NCBI GenBank assembly: GCA_050951505.1
Contig: JBMNJE010000006.1
Location: 62,001-126,000, forward strand
DNA from: DUOA01 sp012839095
GTDB taxonomy: Bacteria; Bacillota; Clostridia; Caldicoprobacterales; DTU083
DNA length: 64,000 bases
Reading direction: 5' to 3'
Position 1 is the stretch's first letter. The number at the start of each line of letters is the position of its first letter. Position numbers and translations under genes: made by a program. Shown one piece after another: positions 1 through 7,994 of this stretch. The notes beneath the pieces were generated by a model. It saw nothing but the letters and a program-made list of their open reading frames with translations. It was not told the origin of the DNA and did no database searches.

Positions 1-741
1 CTGAGGCTGGTAACAGATCTCAAATTCATGCCTTTCAATGGCATGACGAAGATGATTGTATATGCTGTACTGCTCAATAAAGTCTCTGCGCAGACAGCGT
101 CTGTATACTATATACCGGTTTCCTCCTGATTCTTTGGCATGATACATGGCTATCTCCGCGTCTGAAAGCATTTCCTGGAATCCGGTGCTCTCAGATGGAC
201 GGTCCACAACACCAATGCTGAGGTTGATATGGTAGGCATGTCCGTCTATATCGAAGGAAATTTTGAAACCTGCCAGTACATGGGCTGCCATAATCTCACC
301 CAGACCCCGCTGTCCGGGATTGGGGAAAAGAATGGCAAATGCATCTTCGCCCAGGTGATATACCTGACCCTTGGGCTTAGACAGGGCAATGAGCCGCTCG
401 CTTACCTGACGAAGCAGGCGGTTGCCTGTGTCATAGCCTTCAGCGTCATTTATGTATCTGAAGTTATCGATATCAACATAAAGCAGGGTTACTTCATTTA
501 ATGGGTACAGTGATGGGTTCTCCTTAATATTCCTAAAAAGAGAATTTTTATTGGGAAGAGAAGTTTGTTCACTGATGAAACGTATTTGTCTGTTTTCTTT
601 TTTCAGTTTACCGGCTCGTCTCACAAATACTGCACAAACAATCAGGAGAATCGCAATAATCAGTAAACAGGAATGGACAGCAGCATCAGGGCTGATATCT
701 GATATATGCATCAGGCTGCCAGTCCGGGGGTAAAAATACAT
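1..741 (-). CDS. GGDEF-EAL cyclic-di-GMP signalling protein, 3' end beyond the window
   Basis: The minus strand is open from an ATG at 741 to the window edge (247 codons, C-terminus missing). A short N-terminus is followed by one membrane segment (about residues 24-40), a GGDEF domain (about 70-225), and the first residues of an EAL domain (FEICYQPQ, about 240-247). The cyclase signature is degenerate: residues 131-135 read GEDAF instead of GGDEF. Cyclase activity is therefore doubtful, and the domain may bind GTP to control the EAL phosphodiesterase, as in known degenerate GGDEF-EAL proteins. That role is inference. The metal-binding region LLYVDIDNF (87-95) and the later SIGV motif are kept. 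There is no strong ribosome binding site before the chosen ATG, so the start is uncertain. Confidence 0.85.
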   Translation of the reverse strand, partial: MYFYPRTGSLMHISDISPDAAVHSCLLIIAILLIVCAVFVRRAGKLKKENRQIRFISEQTSLPNKNSLFRNIKENPSLYPLNEVTLLYVDIDNFRYINDAEGYDTGNRLLRQVSERLIALSKPKGQVYHLGEDAFAILFPNPGQRGLGEIMAAHVLAGFKISFDIDGHAYHINLSIGVVDRPSESTGFQEMLSDAEIAMYHAKESGGNRYIVYRRCLRRDFIEQYSIYNHLRHAIERHEFEICYQPQ

Positions 742-846
742 TAAGCACTCAACTACTTTCAAGATATTATAGATACACCATAAATAATAACATGGTATAT
801 TATAACAAAAAACGCCACAAAGGCAAATAGTTTGACAAGTTTTTAG

Positions 847-889
847 TTATCAGCAGCCAAACATGTTTATCATTATCAGTGGCTGATAA
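847..889. repeat. imperfect inverted repeat in a 260-bp intergenic region
   Basis: TTATCAGCAGCCA (847-859) faces TGGCTGATAA (880-889), pairing with a three-base bulge. It lies between the divergent c-di-GMP gene and the DUF1858 gene (gap 742-1001). It could be an operator or a hairpin. Nothing else recognisable is in this gap apart from a TATAAT at 969-974 without a well-spaced -35 box. Confidence 0.35.
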
Positions 890-1001
890 ATTTGAATAAG
901 TGCTTCAGGAGTTTAAATAAGACCGAAACATATAGCAGGCAATTGTTCGGCCATATTAACTATTTGGATATAATCATTTTATAAAGGAAGGATGTGGAGA
1001 T

Positions 1002-1229
1002 ATGAGCAAAACAATAGATCTCTCAAAAACCGTATATGAGCTGTGCCAGGAGGAGCCGGAAATTATTGAAATTATGAAGTCATTGGGATTTGACAGCATA
1101 GCCGGCCCTGGAATGCTAAAAACTGCCGGCCGATTCATGACCATTCCCAAGGGAGCGAAAATGAAGGGCATCCCTATGGAAAAAATCATAGAAGCCTTCA
1201 GACAGAATGGGTATAAAATACTGGAATAA
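1002..1229 (+). CDS. DUF1858 domain-containing protein
   Basis: Small 75-residue cytoplasmic protein that matches the DUF1858 pattern: an N-terminal DLSKTVYELCQEEPEI segment, a central LGF.SIAGPGML segment, and a C-terminal helix. In other Clostridia such domains occur alone or joined to hemerythrin-like or hybrid-cluster-related proteins; the molecular role is not established. The ATG has AAGGAAGG about 10 bases upstream. The gene stands alone between the c-di-GMP gene and the sigma factor. Confidence 0.8.
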   Translation: MSKTIDLSKTVYELCQEEPEIIEIMKSLGFDSIAGPGMLKTAGRFMTIPKGAKMKGIPMEKIIEAFRQNGYKILE

Positions 1230-1282
1230 TAATAGCAGCCAGGCAAATGACTGCATAAAAAATCAATGCTTCCATTGACTGA

Positions 1283-1313
1283 TTGACAGTAATGGACAAA
1301 CTAAGGCTATAAT
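1283..1313 (+). promoter_or_regulatory. sigmaA-type promoter candidate upstream of the ECF sigma gene
   Basis: TTGACA (1283-1288) and TATAAT (1308-1313) are separated by 19 bases, two more than ideal. It would give a leader of about 125 bases before the sigma gene at 1448. Confidence 0.45.
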
Positions 1314-1389
1314 GAATAAGGAGAAAACCTGTTTGTTTATCTGCCTCTGCCAAATTGACTGATTTTTGCTTTTTATCGGCCGTCAGCAG

Positions 1390-1415
1390 AAAACTTTTTT
1401 AATCTTTTCCGGGTA
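1390..1415 (+). promoter_or_regulatory. possible ECF-type autoregulatory promoter
   Basis: A GAAAACTTTTTT block and a CCGGGTA block lie in the arrangement seen at -35 and -10 of ECF promoters in Firmicutes (AAC-T-rich box, then a CG-containing -10), 33 bases before the sigma factor start. Autoregulation is common for this family; here it is inference from pattern only. Confidence 0.4.
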
Positions 1416-1447
1416 GATAATATGAGCAGGAAAACCGGAGGTGCTCC

Positions 1448-2002
1448 ATGGATGATATCCTGCTTAAACGGATACAGAATAAGGATAAGCAGGCCTTCGA
1501 AGAGTTGTATCAGAGGTATGCAGGCTACGCCGCCCGTGTCGCGCTTGCTGTAACCAGGAGCCAGGCCCTGGCAGCGGATGCGGTGCAGGAAACCTTTATC
1601 AGGGTATATTTCAACATTGGTAAGTTCAAACCCGGCTATCCTTTTGAGCCCTGGCTGTATCGGATTTTAATCAATGAATGCAATCGTATCATGAAACGAA
1701 GGTCACGGGTAACCTATATCAGTGACTATCAGATAAATCAGACGGATTTCGCCTTCGAAGACCACAGGCCTTTTGAAGAGTATGAAGAACTCTATCGGGC
1801 AATAGAAGGCCTGAATGATAAATTAAGAATTCCCATTGTACTAAAGTATCTGAAAGGTTTCAAGGAAAAAGAGATTGCAGAAATACTGAGTCTTAACATA
1901 AATACCGTAAAATCACGCCTGTATAAAGGCAGGCAGAAACTTAAAAAGGCAATTGCCGGCAGCAAGAAAGAGAGGAACCCTGATGACACGGGAAAGATTT
2001 GA
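1448..2002 (+). CDS. ECF-type RNA polymerase sigma factor
   Basis: 184 residues, typical of group 4 sigma-70 factors. Region 2 lies at about residues 10-90 (AFEELYQRYAGYAARVAL, then ADAVQETFIRVYFNIGKF, then PFEPWLYRILINECNR). Region 4 lies at about 115-175 (KLRIPIVLKYLKGFKEKEIA followed by the LSLNINTVKSRLYKGRQKLK recognition helix). GGAGGTG stands 5 bases before the ATG. The 3' end overlaps the next gene by 20 bases, so the two are translationally coupled. This is the usual layout of an ECF sigma factor with its membrane regulator. The stimulus is unknown. Confidence 0.93.
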   Translation: MDDILLKRIQNKDKQAFEELYQRYAGYAARVALAVTRSQALAADAVQETFIRVYFNIGKFKPGYPFEPWLYRILINECNRIMKRRSRVTYISDYQINQTDFAFEDHRPFEEYEELYRAIEGLNDKLRIPIVLKYLKGFKEKEIAEILSLNINTVKSRLYKGRQKLKKAIAGSKKERNPDDTGKI

Positions 2003-2729
2003 CAAAAGAATAACAGAAGCCTTGCATAAAATGACCGACAGGGCAGCATATGAAATGCAGGATGAAAACTGGCAGAGGATCAGGAAAGGGATTAAGGAAA
2101 TGGAGCAGAGCAGCGGGTCAGGCAGAAGATCCCATTGGAACAGGAAGGTTGGCATAGGTGTTTCGGCAGCTGTTCTGGTCCTTGTCCTGAGCATATCCAC
2201 CCGGACAGGGCAGGCGGCACTTGAAAAGATCAGGCAGTATTTTGAACCGGAGAAGATTGTGGAATATGAGGTGGAAGGCAGCAGAGAGGATGTGGACAGC
2301 CGCCTGCAGCAAGGAGAGATCGGATATGTTGTCTATTACGATCAGGATAGATACAAGGTGGTGGAGGATGGAAAGACGGACCGGATTGTAATTAGGGATC
2401 CGGCAGAGGGGATGCCCGAGGTATATATGGAGATATCCCAGGATGCAGATAAGCTTCCTGAGGAACTTGCTGCCGGATTGGAAGCGGAGCTCAGGAAAGA
2501 CTTCAGCCGGGTGGAAGCGCCCATAAATGTTTCCGAGCCTTTGGAAGCGGTTTTCATCCATGCAATAAACGGGGGTACCAAAGCGGATGATCCGATTGTT
2601 GATTACTATTTAATCAGCAATAAGAAAGGCGGTACATTTATCATCAAGATGAAATATTTCCTGGAGGCAGCTGAAGGGCATGGAAGCCGTTTTCGCAGCA
2701 TGCTGAGGGATTTTACCATATTGGAGTAG
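1983..2729 (+). CDS. membrane-anchored DUF4367-type protein, probable regulator of the ECF sigma factor
   Basis: Starts at the ATG at 1983, inside the end of the sigma gene, with GAGG about 10 bases upstream; an in-frame codon at 1953 lacks this signal. The 248-residue product has a charged cytoplasmic N-terminus (about 1-55), one membrane segment (about 58-75, GVSAAVLVLVLSIS), and an extracytoplasmic domain ending in the RDFTILE motif typical of DUF4367 domains. By position it is the anti-sigma partner: the N-terminus would hold the sigma factor and the outer domain would sense a signal. Direct binding is inference. A strong terminator follows at 2808. Confidence 0.8.
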   Translation: MTRERFDKRITEALHKMTDRAAYEMQDENWQRIRKGIKEMEQSSGSGRRSHWNRKVGIGVSAAVLVLVLSISTRTGQAALEKIRQYFEPEKIVEYEVEGSREDVDSRLQQGEIGYVVYYDQDRYKVVEDGKTDRIVIRDPAEGMPEVYMEISQDADKLPEELAAGLEAELRKDFSRVEAPINVSEPLEAVFIHAINGGTKADDPIVDYYLISNKKGGTFIIKMKYFLEAAEGHGSRFRSMLRDFTILE

Positions 2730-2807
2730 AAGCATATGATTAATCTTATTGATCAAAGACAGAGGGCGGCATAGAAGCACATATAAAAAGTGAATAAAAA
2801 TTCGCCA

Positions 2808-2850
2808 ATGAGAAAAAGCAGTCAGAGGTGGGGTGACTGCTTTTTCTCAT
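2808..2850 (+). terminator. hairpin terminator of the sigma operon
   Basis: A perfect 17-base stem, ATGAGAAAAAGCAGTCA (2808-2824) with its complement (2834-2850), around a 9-base loop. The U-rich run lies inside the 3' arm. It ends the sigma/anti-sigma operon and could work in both directions. Confidence 0.75.
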
Positions 2851-3056
2851 CGAAGTGATGAAATGCAGAGAAAATCATCGCTTAATATATCATAGTATGG
2901 GGTTTGGAGAATTAGTACAAGTATTTATAAAATATATTCGACATTCGGTATAAAAACCCTTCTTCAAATTGCAGATTTTTTAAAATAATTTGTTATTGTG
3001 ATCACTGCAGGGATGTTAACCCATTGCCGGATTTTGGTTCCAAATGGGTGTTAAAG

Positions 3057-3098
3057 ACCAAGAAAGCCCTCTTGTTACAGAGGGCTTTCCTGGTTTTT
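3057..3098 (+). terminator. strong rho-independent terminator without an upstream gene
   Basis: The stem ACCAAGAAAGCCCTC / GAGGGCTTTCCTGGT is followed by TTTTT. No credible reading frame ends at it; the nearest gene ends at 2729 and already has its own terminator. A second inverted repeat (TTAACCCATT with AATGGGTGTTAA, about 3017-3053) lies just upstream. The stretch 2851-3366 holds no convincing gene; this hairpin pair may be the 3' end of a small RNA. Confidence 0.7.
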
Positions 3099-3366
3099 AA
3101 TCCACTATATATTTATTTTATACAGGGCAGTTTTATATCCTGCAGCAATGAACATAAACAAATCTTAGGAAAAATGCTGCAATTAGGTGTTAAAACTTTA
3201 ACAAATCTTCTGTAATTATCTTATACCCTTATTCAAAAATAATCAAGGCCTTTTTGGAAATTGTTCTTTATTTTTTGATAATCATGGAGTTTTAGCTGAA
3301 ACAAAAGGCAACCTGTAGTACAATAAGAGAGATGGGATGATGAGAGACAGCAAAAAGGAGATAAAT

Positions 3367-4587
3367 ATGGCAAATCTTCCGTTTTCATTATTGATTAAAC
3401 CAAGCTCTGCAGACTGCAACTTAAGATGCACTTATTGCTTCTACCTGAAAAAAAGTGAATTATACCCTGAAGACAAGAGGCACAGAATGCCGGATCGGGT
3501 TTTGGAAAGGCTGATTTCCGGCTATTTAGCCACGGATCAGCCTGTATATACCTTTGGCTGGCAGGGGGGAGAACCTGCTTTAATGGGTCTGGAGTTTTTT
3601 GAAAAAGTGGTAAAACTTCAGCAAAAATATGGAATGGGGAAGGCCGTCTCAAACGGCCTGCAGACCAACGGAACCCTTCTGAACGACGATTTTGCCCTGC
3701 ACCTGGCAAAATATAATTTTCTGACCGGCATCAGCCTGGACGGACCTGCAGAGGTTCACAATGAATACCGGATCCATGCTGATAAATCAGGTACACACGA
3801 TGCTGTTTTAAGGGGTATTGACTGTCTGAGACGTAATAAGGCGGACTTTAATGTGCTTACTCTGGTCAATCAGGCCAATGTGGGGATGGGCAGGGAAGTA
3901 TACAGATACCTGTGTGATATGGGCATAATGTATCAGCAGTATATTCCCTGTGTTGAATTCGATGATGAGGGCAATCTGCAGCCCTTTGCAATTACGGGAG
4001 AACAGTGGGGACAGTTCCTGTGCCATATCTTTGATGAGTGGAACAGGAAGGATGCCTACCGGGTATCCATACGTCTTTTTGATGCCATTCTCAATCATAT
4101 GATCCATGGCGGCTATTCCGTCTGCCACATGGCGGGCAATTGCTGTCAGTATTTTGTGGTGGAATACAATGGGGACGTTTACCCTTGTGATTTTCATGTG
4201 GAAAAGGAAAGAAAGCTGGGCAATATTATGGAAGATTCCTGGGCAGACCTGCAGGCCTCCGTCAGCTACCGTGAATTCGGCCGCAAAAAAGCCGAGTGGC
4301 ATACCGACTGCCAAAGATGCGAGTATCTGACCTTCTGTGCGGGAGACTGCCTGAAGCACAGAATGTACGGCGGGAAGGGACCGGAAAACTTAAGCCGGCT
4401 GTGTGAAGGCTGGAAGATATTCTTCCGGCATGCCCTGCCCCGCTTCAGGGAACTGGCTGAACATTATGTCAGCCGTTCATTCCCCGGCTCAGCTGCTCCC
4501 AAATTGTTTGTTGATACAAAGTTTAACCGCAATGAACCATGCTATTGCGGCAGCGGAAGAAAATATAAAAAGTGCCACGGCATGTGA
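3367..4587 (+). CDS. anaerobic sulfatase-maturating enzyme-type radical SAM/SPASM protein with SEC-C tail
   Basis: The start at 3367 is chosen because AAAAAGGAG sits 6 bases before it; an in-frame ATG at 3337 has no such signal. The 406-residue product has the radical SAM cluster motif CNLRCTYC (Cys17, Cys21, Cys24), the LDGPAEVHNEYR segment typical of sulfatase maturases, and a SPASM region with paired cysteines (VYPCDFHVE, then LGNI, then CQRCEYLTFCAGDC) for auxiliary Fe-S clusters. The last 20 residues form a SEC-C zinc motif (CYCGSGRKYKKCHG). The family oxidises an active-site Cys or Ser of sulfatases to formylglycine without oxygen. No sulfatase is adjacent; the candidates in this window are at 43.5-52 kb. 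Confidence 0.9.
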   Translation: MANLPFSLLIKPSSADCNLRCTYCFYLKKSELYPEDKRHRMPDRVLERLISGYLATDQPVYTFGWQGGEPALMGLEFFEKVVKLQQKYGMGKAVSNGLQTNGTLLNDDFALHLAKYNFLTGISLDGPAEVHNEYRIHADKSGTHDAVLRGIDCLRRNKADFNVLTLVNQANVGMGREVYRYLCDMGIMYQQYIPCVEFDDEGNLQPFAITGEQWGQFLCHIFDEWNRKDAYRVSIRLFDAILNHMIHGGYSVCHMAGNCCQYFVVEYNGDVYPCDFHVEKERKLGNIMEDSWADLQASVSYREFGRKKAEWHTDCQRCEYLTFCAGDCLKHRMYGGKGPENLSRLCEGWKIFFRHALPRFRELAEHYVSRSFPGSAAPKLFVDTKFNRNEPCYCGSGRKYKKCHGM

Positions 4588-4623
4588 CCATACATACAGC
4601 ATCATAAATGAAACAGCTGCACA

Positions 4624-4652
4624 TTGACGATAAAGAAGCTTGTTAGTATAAT
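4624..4652 (+). promoter_or_regulatory. sigmaA promoter of the lacI-family/eda operon
   Basis: TTGACG (4624-4629) and TATAAT (4647-4652) with a 17-base spacer. Transcription should begin near 4659, inside the operator at 4656-4669. This rules out the in-frame ATG at 4655 as the regulator's start. Confidence 0.8.
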
Positions 4653-4655
4653 AAA

Positions 4656-4669
4656 TGAAAACGCTTACA
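4656..4669 (+). promoter_or_regulatory. cre-like / LacI-family operator at the transcription start
   Basis: TGAAAACGCTTACA agrees at every position with the catabolite-response element consensus TGWAANCGNTNWCA. It overlaps the predicted transcription start, a position that gives repression. It could be bound by CcpA or, as an autoregulatory site, by the LacI-family product encoded just downstream; both use this operator type. Confidence 0.75.
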
Positions 4670-4687
4670 TATTTTGGTGGTGCAGGG

Positions 4688-5680
4688 ATGAACATCTATG
4701 AGGTAGCGAAAAAAGCAGGGGTTTCCATTGCCACGGTTTCCAGGGTGATAAACAAGAGCAGCAATGTCCGGCCGGAAACCCGTGAGCGGGTGGAGGCAGC
4801 TTTAAAAGAACTGAACTACAGACCCAACGAAATTGCCAGAAGCCTGGTGGCCAATACCACCCATACCATAGGTGTCCTGGCAAGTGATGTCAGGGATTCA
4901 TATCATGCCAATGCCATATATATTCTGGAGCAGGAGTTTCGGAAAAAGGGCTACCATGTAATTCTCTGCAATACCGGCGGTGAATTGGAGAAAAAGAAAA
5001 GATATATGGGTCTGCTGCTGGATAAAAAGGTAGACGGCATGGTGCTGGTAGGCTCTGTTTTCAAGGAAAGAAAGGGAAATTCCCATATCCTGGATGCATC
5101 TCAGGTGGTTCCCATAGTAATGCTGAACAGCCTTCTGGAGGGAGAAAACATTTATTGCGTAGCCTGCGACGATAAGGCAGCGGTATCGGATATTGTTCAG
5201 AGCCTGGTTCAAAGAGGTCATAGAGAGATTGCTTTTGTTTACGATGTTGAAAGCTTTAGTGCAATGGCCAAGCTGGAGGGATACCGCTTCGGAATGCAGG
5301 CAGCGGAGCTTCCCATACGGCCGGAGTGGATCATCCGTACCGAAAGCGGCATTGACGGGGGCAGAAATGCTGTGAACATAATGGATGCCGGGGGTGCTGC
5401 CTGCACGGCGGTAATAGCCAGTGAGGACAACCTGGCAGCCGGGATCCTTAAGGGATTGAAGGCAAAGGGCAAAAAGGTGCCGGAGGATGTGTCTGTGTTC
5501 GGATATAATGACTCGGTCATCGCCAGGTGCACGGGTCCGGAGCTTTCAACCGTGGACAACAAGGTGGGAGAGCTGGCCAGGGAAGCAGCAGGGATGCTCT
5601 GCCGGGTATTACAGGGCGAAAAGATCTCCCACAGCAAAACCATTACTGCTGAGCTGGTTTTCAGGGAGAGTTGCCCCTGA
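4688..5680 (+). CDS. LacI-family transcriptional regulator
   Basis: The start at 4688 gives the canonical N-terminus MNIYEVAKKAGVSIATVSRV, a helix-turn-helix plus hinge helix (to about residue 60). A periplasmic-binding-protein-like effector domain follows (about 60-330), giving 330 residues. GCAGGG lies immediately upstream, a weak ribosome site. A perfect cre-like operator overlaps its transcription start, so autorepression or CcpA control is likely. The next gene, 29 bases downstream, is a KDPG/KHG aldolase, so the effector may be a hexuronate or ketodeoxy-sugar intermediate; this is inference. Confidence 0.93.
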   Translation: MNIYEVAKKAGVSIATVSRVINKSSNVRPETRERVEAALKELNYRPNEIARSLVANTTHTIGVLASDVRDSYHANAIYILEQEFRKKGYHVILCNTGGELEKKKRYMGLLLDKKVDGMVLVGSVFKERKGNSHILDASQVVPIVMLNSLLEGENIYCVACDDKAAVSDIVQSLVQRGHREIAFVYDVESFSAMAKLEGYRFGMQAAELPIRPEWIIRTESGIDGGRNAVNIMDAGGAACTAVIASEDNLAAGILKGLKAKGKKVPEDVSVFGYNDSVIARCTGPELSTVDNKVGELAREAAGMLCRVLQGEKISHSKTITAELVFRESCP

Positions 5681-5709
5681 ATGATTAATACAGAAGGGAG
5701 CATTTGAAT

Positions 5710-6354
5710 ATGGACAAGGAAAGTGTACTGAAAAGAATTACGGATTGCGGGCTGGTGGCAGTCGTCCGTGCCGAATCGGCAGACCAGGCAGGAAAAATAG
5801 CGGATGCCTGTGCTGCAGGAGGGGTTGCAGCTATAGAAATCACCTTTACAGTGCCTGGAGCTGAGCAGGTGATCCGGGAACTGGCTTCAGTCTACAAAAA
5901 CGGTGAAATCATTATCGGCGCAGGTACTGTTATGGATGCTGAAACGGCCAGAATTGCCATTCTTGCAGGAGCCCGGTATGTGGTCAGCCCTTATCTGAAC
6001 AGGGAGATGGTGCAGCTCTGCAACCGTTACAGGGTTCCCTGCATGCCGGGTGCCATGACCGTCAGGGAAGTGGTGGAAGCCATGGAGGCAGGTGCCGATA
6101 TTATAAAAATATTCCCCGGGGAATTATTCGGCCCCGGGATAATAAAGGCAATAAGAGGGCCCGTTCCCTACGCAAAAATGATGCCTACCGGAGGCGTTTC
6201 CCTGGAAAATGTGCATGAATGGATTCAGGCAGGAGCAGTGGCTGTCGGCGCAGGCAGTTCCCTGACCAAAGGTGCCCGAACAGGTGATTATGAGTCCATT
6301 ACCCGGACTGCTCAGCAATTTATTGAAAGGATCAGAGAAGCCAGAAAGGCATGA
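5710..6354 (+). CDS. eda: 2-keto-3-deoxy-6-phosphogluconate/4-hydroxy-2-oxoglutarate aldolase
   Basis: The ATG at 5710 has AGAAGGGAG 9 bases upstream; a TTG at 5704 would be too close. The 214-residue product fits the class I KDPG/KHG aldolase family, a TIM barrel. The catalytic Glu is in AIEITFTVP (Glu43), and the Schiff-base Lys is Lys133 in IIKIFPG, matching the numbering of the E. coli enzyme. The phosphate-binding MPTGGVSLEN loop is present. It cleaves KDPG to pyruvate and glyceraldehyde 3-phosphate, the last step of the Entner-Doudoroff or hexuronate branch. It is cotranscribed with the LacI regulator. No KDG kinase is in the window. Confidence 0.92.
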   Translation: MDKESVLKRITDCGLVAVVRAESADQAGKIADACAAGGVAAIEITFTVPGAEQVIRELASVYKNGEIIIGAGTVMDAETARIAILAGARYVVSPYLNREMVQLCNRYRVPCMPGAMTVREVVEAMEAGADIIKIFPGELFGPGIIKAIRGPVPYAKMMPTGGVSLENVHEWIQAGAVAVGAGSSLTKGARTGDYESITRTAQQFIERIREARKA

Positions 6355-6500
6355 TCCATTGACACTTGACACCCGATGTCTTAACTCCGTGGATTGTTTA
6401 CTGCTTGTTAATGAAGAATGCGGAAAACCTGCATATTTTCACATTAGTCAGCATATTGCATTGTTGATGAAAAAAATAAAAATTAATAGCGGAGGGTATC

Positions 6501-7661
6501 ATGCATCGGAAATCATATTTTATTCTGGCCTTGCTGCTTGTACTTGTCATTGTGCTTACAGCTTGTAATACCGGTAATCACAATATAGGCAGCTTAATCC
6601 CGGAAGAGGATGTAAATCAGGAGGAACCGGAAGAAGATCCCCAAGTGCCTGATCCGGTTTCGGAATCTGAGGAACCGTCGGATGATGACATCATTATTGT
6701 AGATCAATCTGAAGATCCGGAAGAGATTACAGAAGGTGAGGAGATGGAAGAGCCTGGGGCAGCGACAGACCCCGATCAGCCGACAGACCCTGAAAAAACT
6801 GCGAAACCCACACCAATTCCCGGCTCAAGTCCTTCCCCCGGCAAAAAGCCGGCTCAGCCCAGGTACCGGATTGAGGTGGATGTCACCAACCAGGTGGTGA
6901 CGGTTTTTGAAAAGGATGTCAAGGGCGATTACACCAAGGTGGTCAGGCAGATGATTTGCACCACGGGAAAGCCGTCCACCCCCACTCCTCTGGGCACATT
7001 CAAACTGCCGGGCGGGAAAAATGACAGAGCTGTCTGGGGCTATTTCACCAAGTTTAATACATATGCGAGATATCTCACCAGAATAAAGGGCGGCTACCTT
7101 TTCCATTCCATTCTCTACAGGGAACGGGATGTCTCCACTTTGAATGAATCTACCTTAAAAGCTCTCGGCACTCCTGTATCAGCCGGCTGTATCAGATTGA
7201 TGGTGGAGGATGCCAAATGGATTTACCAAAATGCCCTGCCGGGAACGGTGGTAAACATAGTTAAGAAAGCCAGGAATCCGGAACTGACCAGAAAACTGAA
7301 GGAAAAAGCGCTGCCGGGTTCGACTGTGACACCGGAGCCGTCCATTACACCCGATCCTGCAGAATCGGCAACACCGGCACCGACCCATACGCCGGAGCCG
7401 ACTGAACCAGCTCCTACCGTTACGCCGGAGCCTACAGCGGAGCCAACGACTGAACCTGCTCCCACCGATACGCCGGAGCCTACGGCAGATCCAACGACTG
7501 AACCGGATCCCACTTATTCACCGGAGCCATCTGCAGAGCCAACAGCCGAACCGACTCCTTCCGGCACACCGGAACCCACAGCAGAGCCTACGCTGACACC
7601 GACTCCAACTGATATGCCGGAACCCGGGGAGAGCACTCCACCGACTCCTCCGGGAACTTAA
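6501..7661 (+). CDS. lipoprotein L,D-transpeptidase (YkuD fold) with Pro/Thr-rich tail
   Basis: 386 residues. A lipoprotein signal with lipobox LTAC (Cys22) is followed by an acidic Pro-rich linker (to about residue 125), a YkuD catalytic domain (about 128-260), and a low-complexity TPEPT-type tail (about 274-386). The catalytic motif is present: HSILY, then SAGCIRL with the nucleophile at Cys230. Such enzymes form 3-3 peptidoglycan cross-links or attach proteins to the wall. A tail after the catalytic domain is unusual; it may span or bind the wall. GGAGGG precedes the ATG. A terminator follows. Confidence 0.9.
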   Translation: MHRKSYFILALLLVLVIVLTACNTGNHNIGSLIPEEDVNQEEPEEDPQVPDPVSESEEPSDDDIIIVDQSEDPEEITEGEEMEEPGAATDPDQPTDPEKTAKPTPIPGSSPSPGKKPAQPRYRIEVDVTNQVVTVFEKDVKGDYTKVVRQMICTTGKPSTPTPLGTFKLPGGKNDRAVWGYFTKFNTYARYLTRIKGGYLFHSILYRERDVSTLNESTLKALGTPVSAGCIRLMVEDAKWIYQNALPGTVVNIVKKARNPELTRKLKEKALPGSTVTPEPSITPDPAESATPAPTHTPEPTEPAPTVTPEPTAEPTTEPAPTDTPEPTADPTTEPDPTYSPEPSAEPTAEPTPSGTPEPTAEPTLTPTPTDMPEPGESTPPTPPGT

Positions 7662-7762
7662 ACGTCAGGGCTGACTGTCTCACCCACGCCTGAAGCAGAT
7701 GGACAAGACTAATCCAAATATTTGAACATATTGTTTAGAATTTATGCAGACAATAAGGGAGT

Positions 7763-7805
7763 CCCGGAAAATAAAACTAAGGCAATAATTTTCCGGGGCT
7801 TTTAT
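7763..7805 (+). terminator. terminator after the L,D-transpeptidase gene
   Basis: The stem CCCGGAAAAT (7763-7772) with ATTTTCCGGG (7788-7797) is followed by GGCTTTTAT. Confidence 0.75.
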
Positions 7806-7925
7806 CTTCTGTTATTGTAATATGATGTCGAATAAGGCCCAAATTTTTGAAATATGAGTATCTTTTCACAGAGAGTTTATGGTATAATAGAAAACGATTG
7901 TAAATTTAAAGAGTTGTAAAGATGT

Positions 7926-7957
7926 TTTTAATGTAACATAACACGCTTGCATTAAAA
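7926..7957 (+). promoter_or_regulatory. inverted repeat in the PEP carboxykinase promoter region
   Basis: TTTTAATG (7926-7933) and CATTAAAA (7950-7957) form an 8-base inverted repeat 38 bases before pckG. An extended -10 element, TGGTATAAT, lies upstream at 7880-7888. The repeat may be an operator placed within the leader; there is no further support. Confidence 0.35.
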
Positions 7958-7994
7958 CTCTGATATTATAATACCAAAAGAAAGCGGTGAGTTT

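Noticed and set aside
3024..3215. 63-codon plus-strand frame
   Set aside because: It runs through a strong terminator hairpin and has no ribosome site.
4655..4687. Upstream ATG for the LacI regulator
   Set aside because: It lies at or before the predicted transcription start and within the operator; 4688 gives the canonical N-terminus.
7223..7513. Gly/Val/Ser-rich minus-strand frame resembling a repeat protein
   Set aside because: It is the complement of the Pro/Thr tail of the L,D-transpeptidase.
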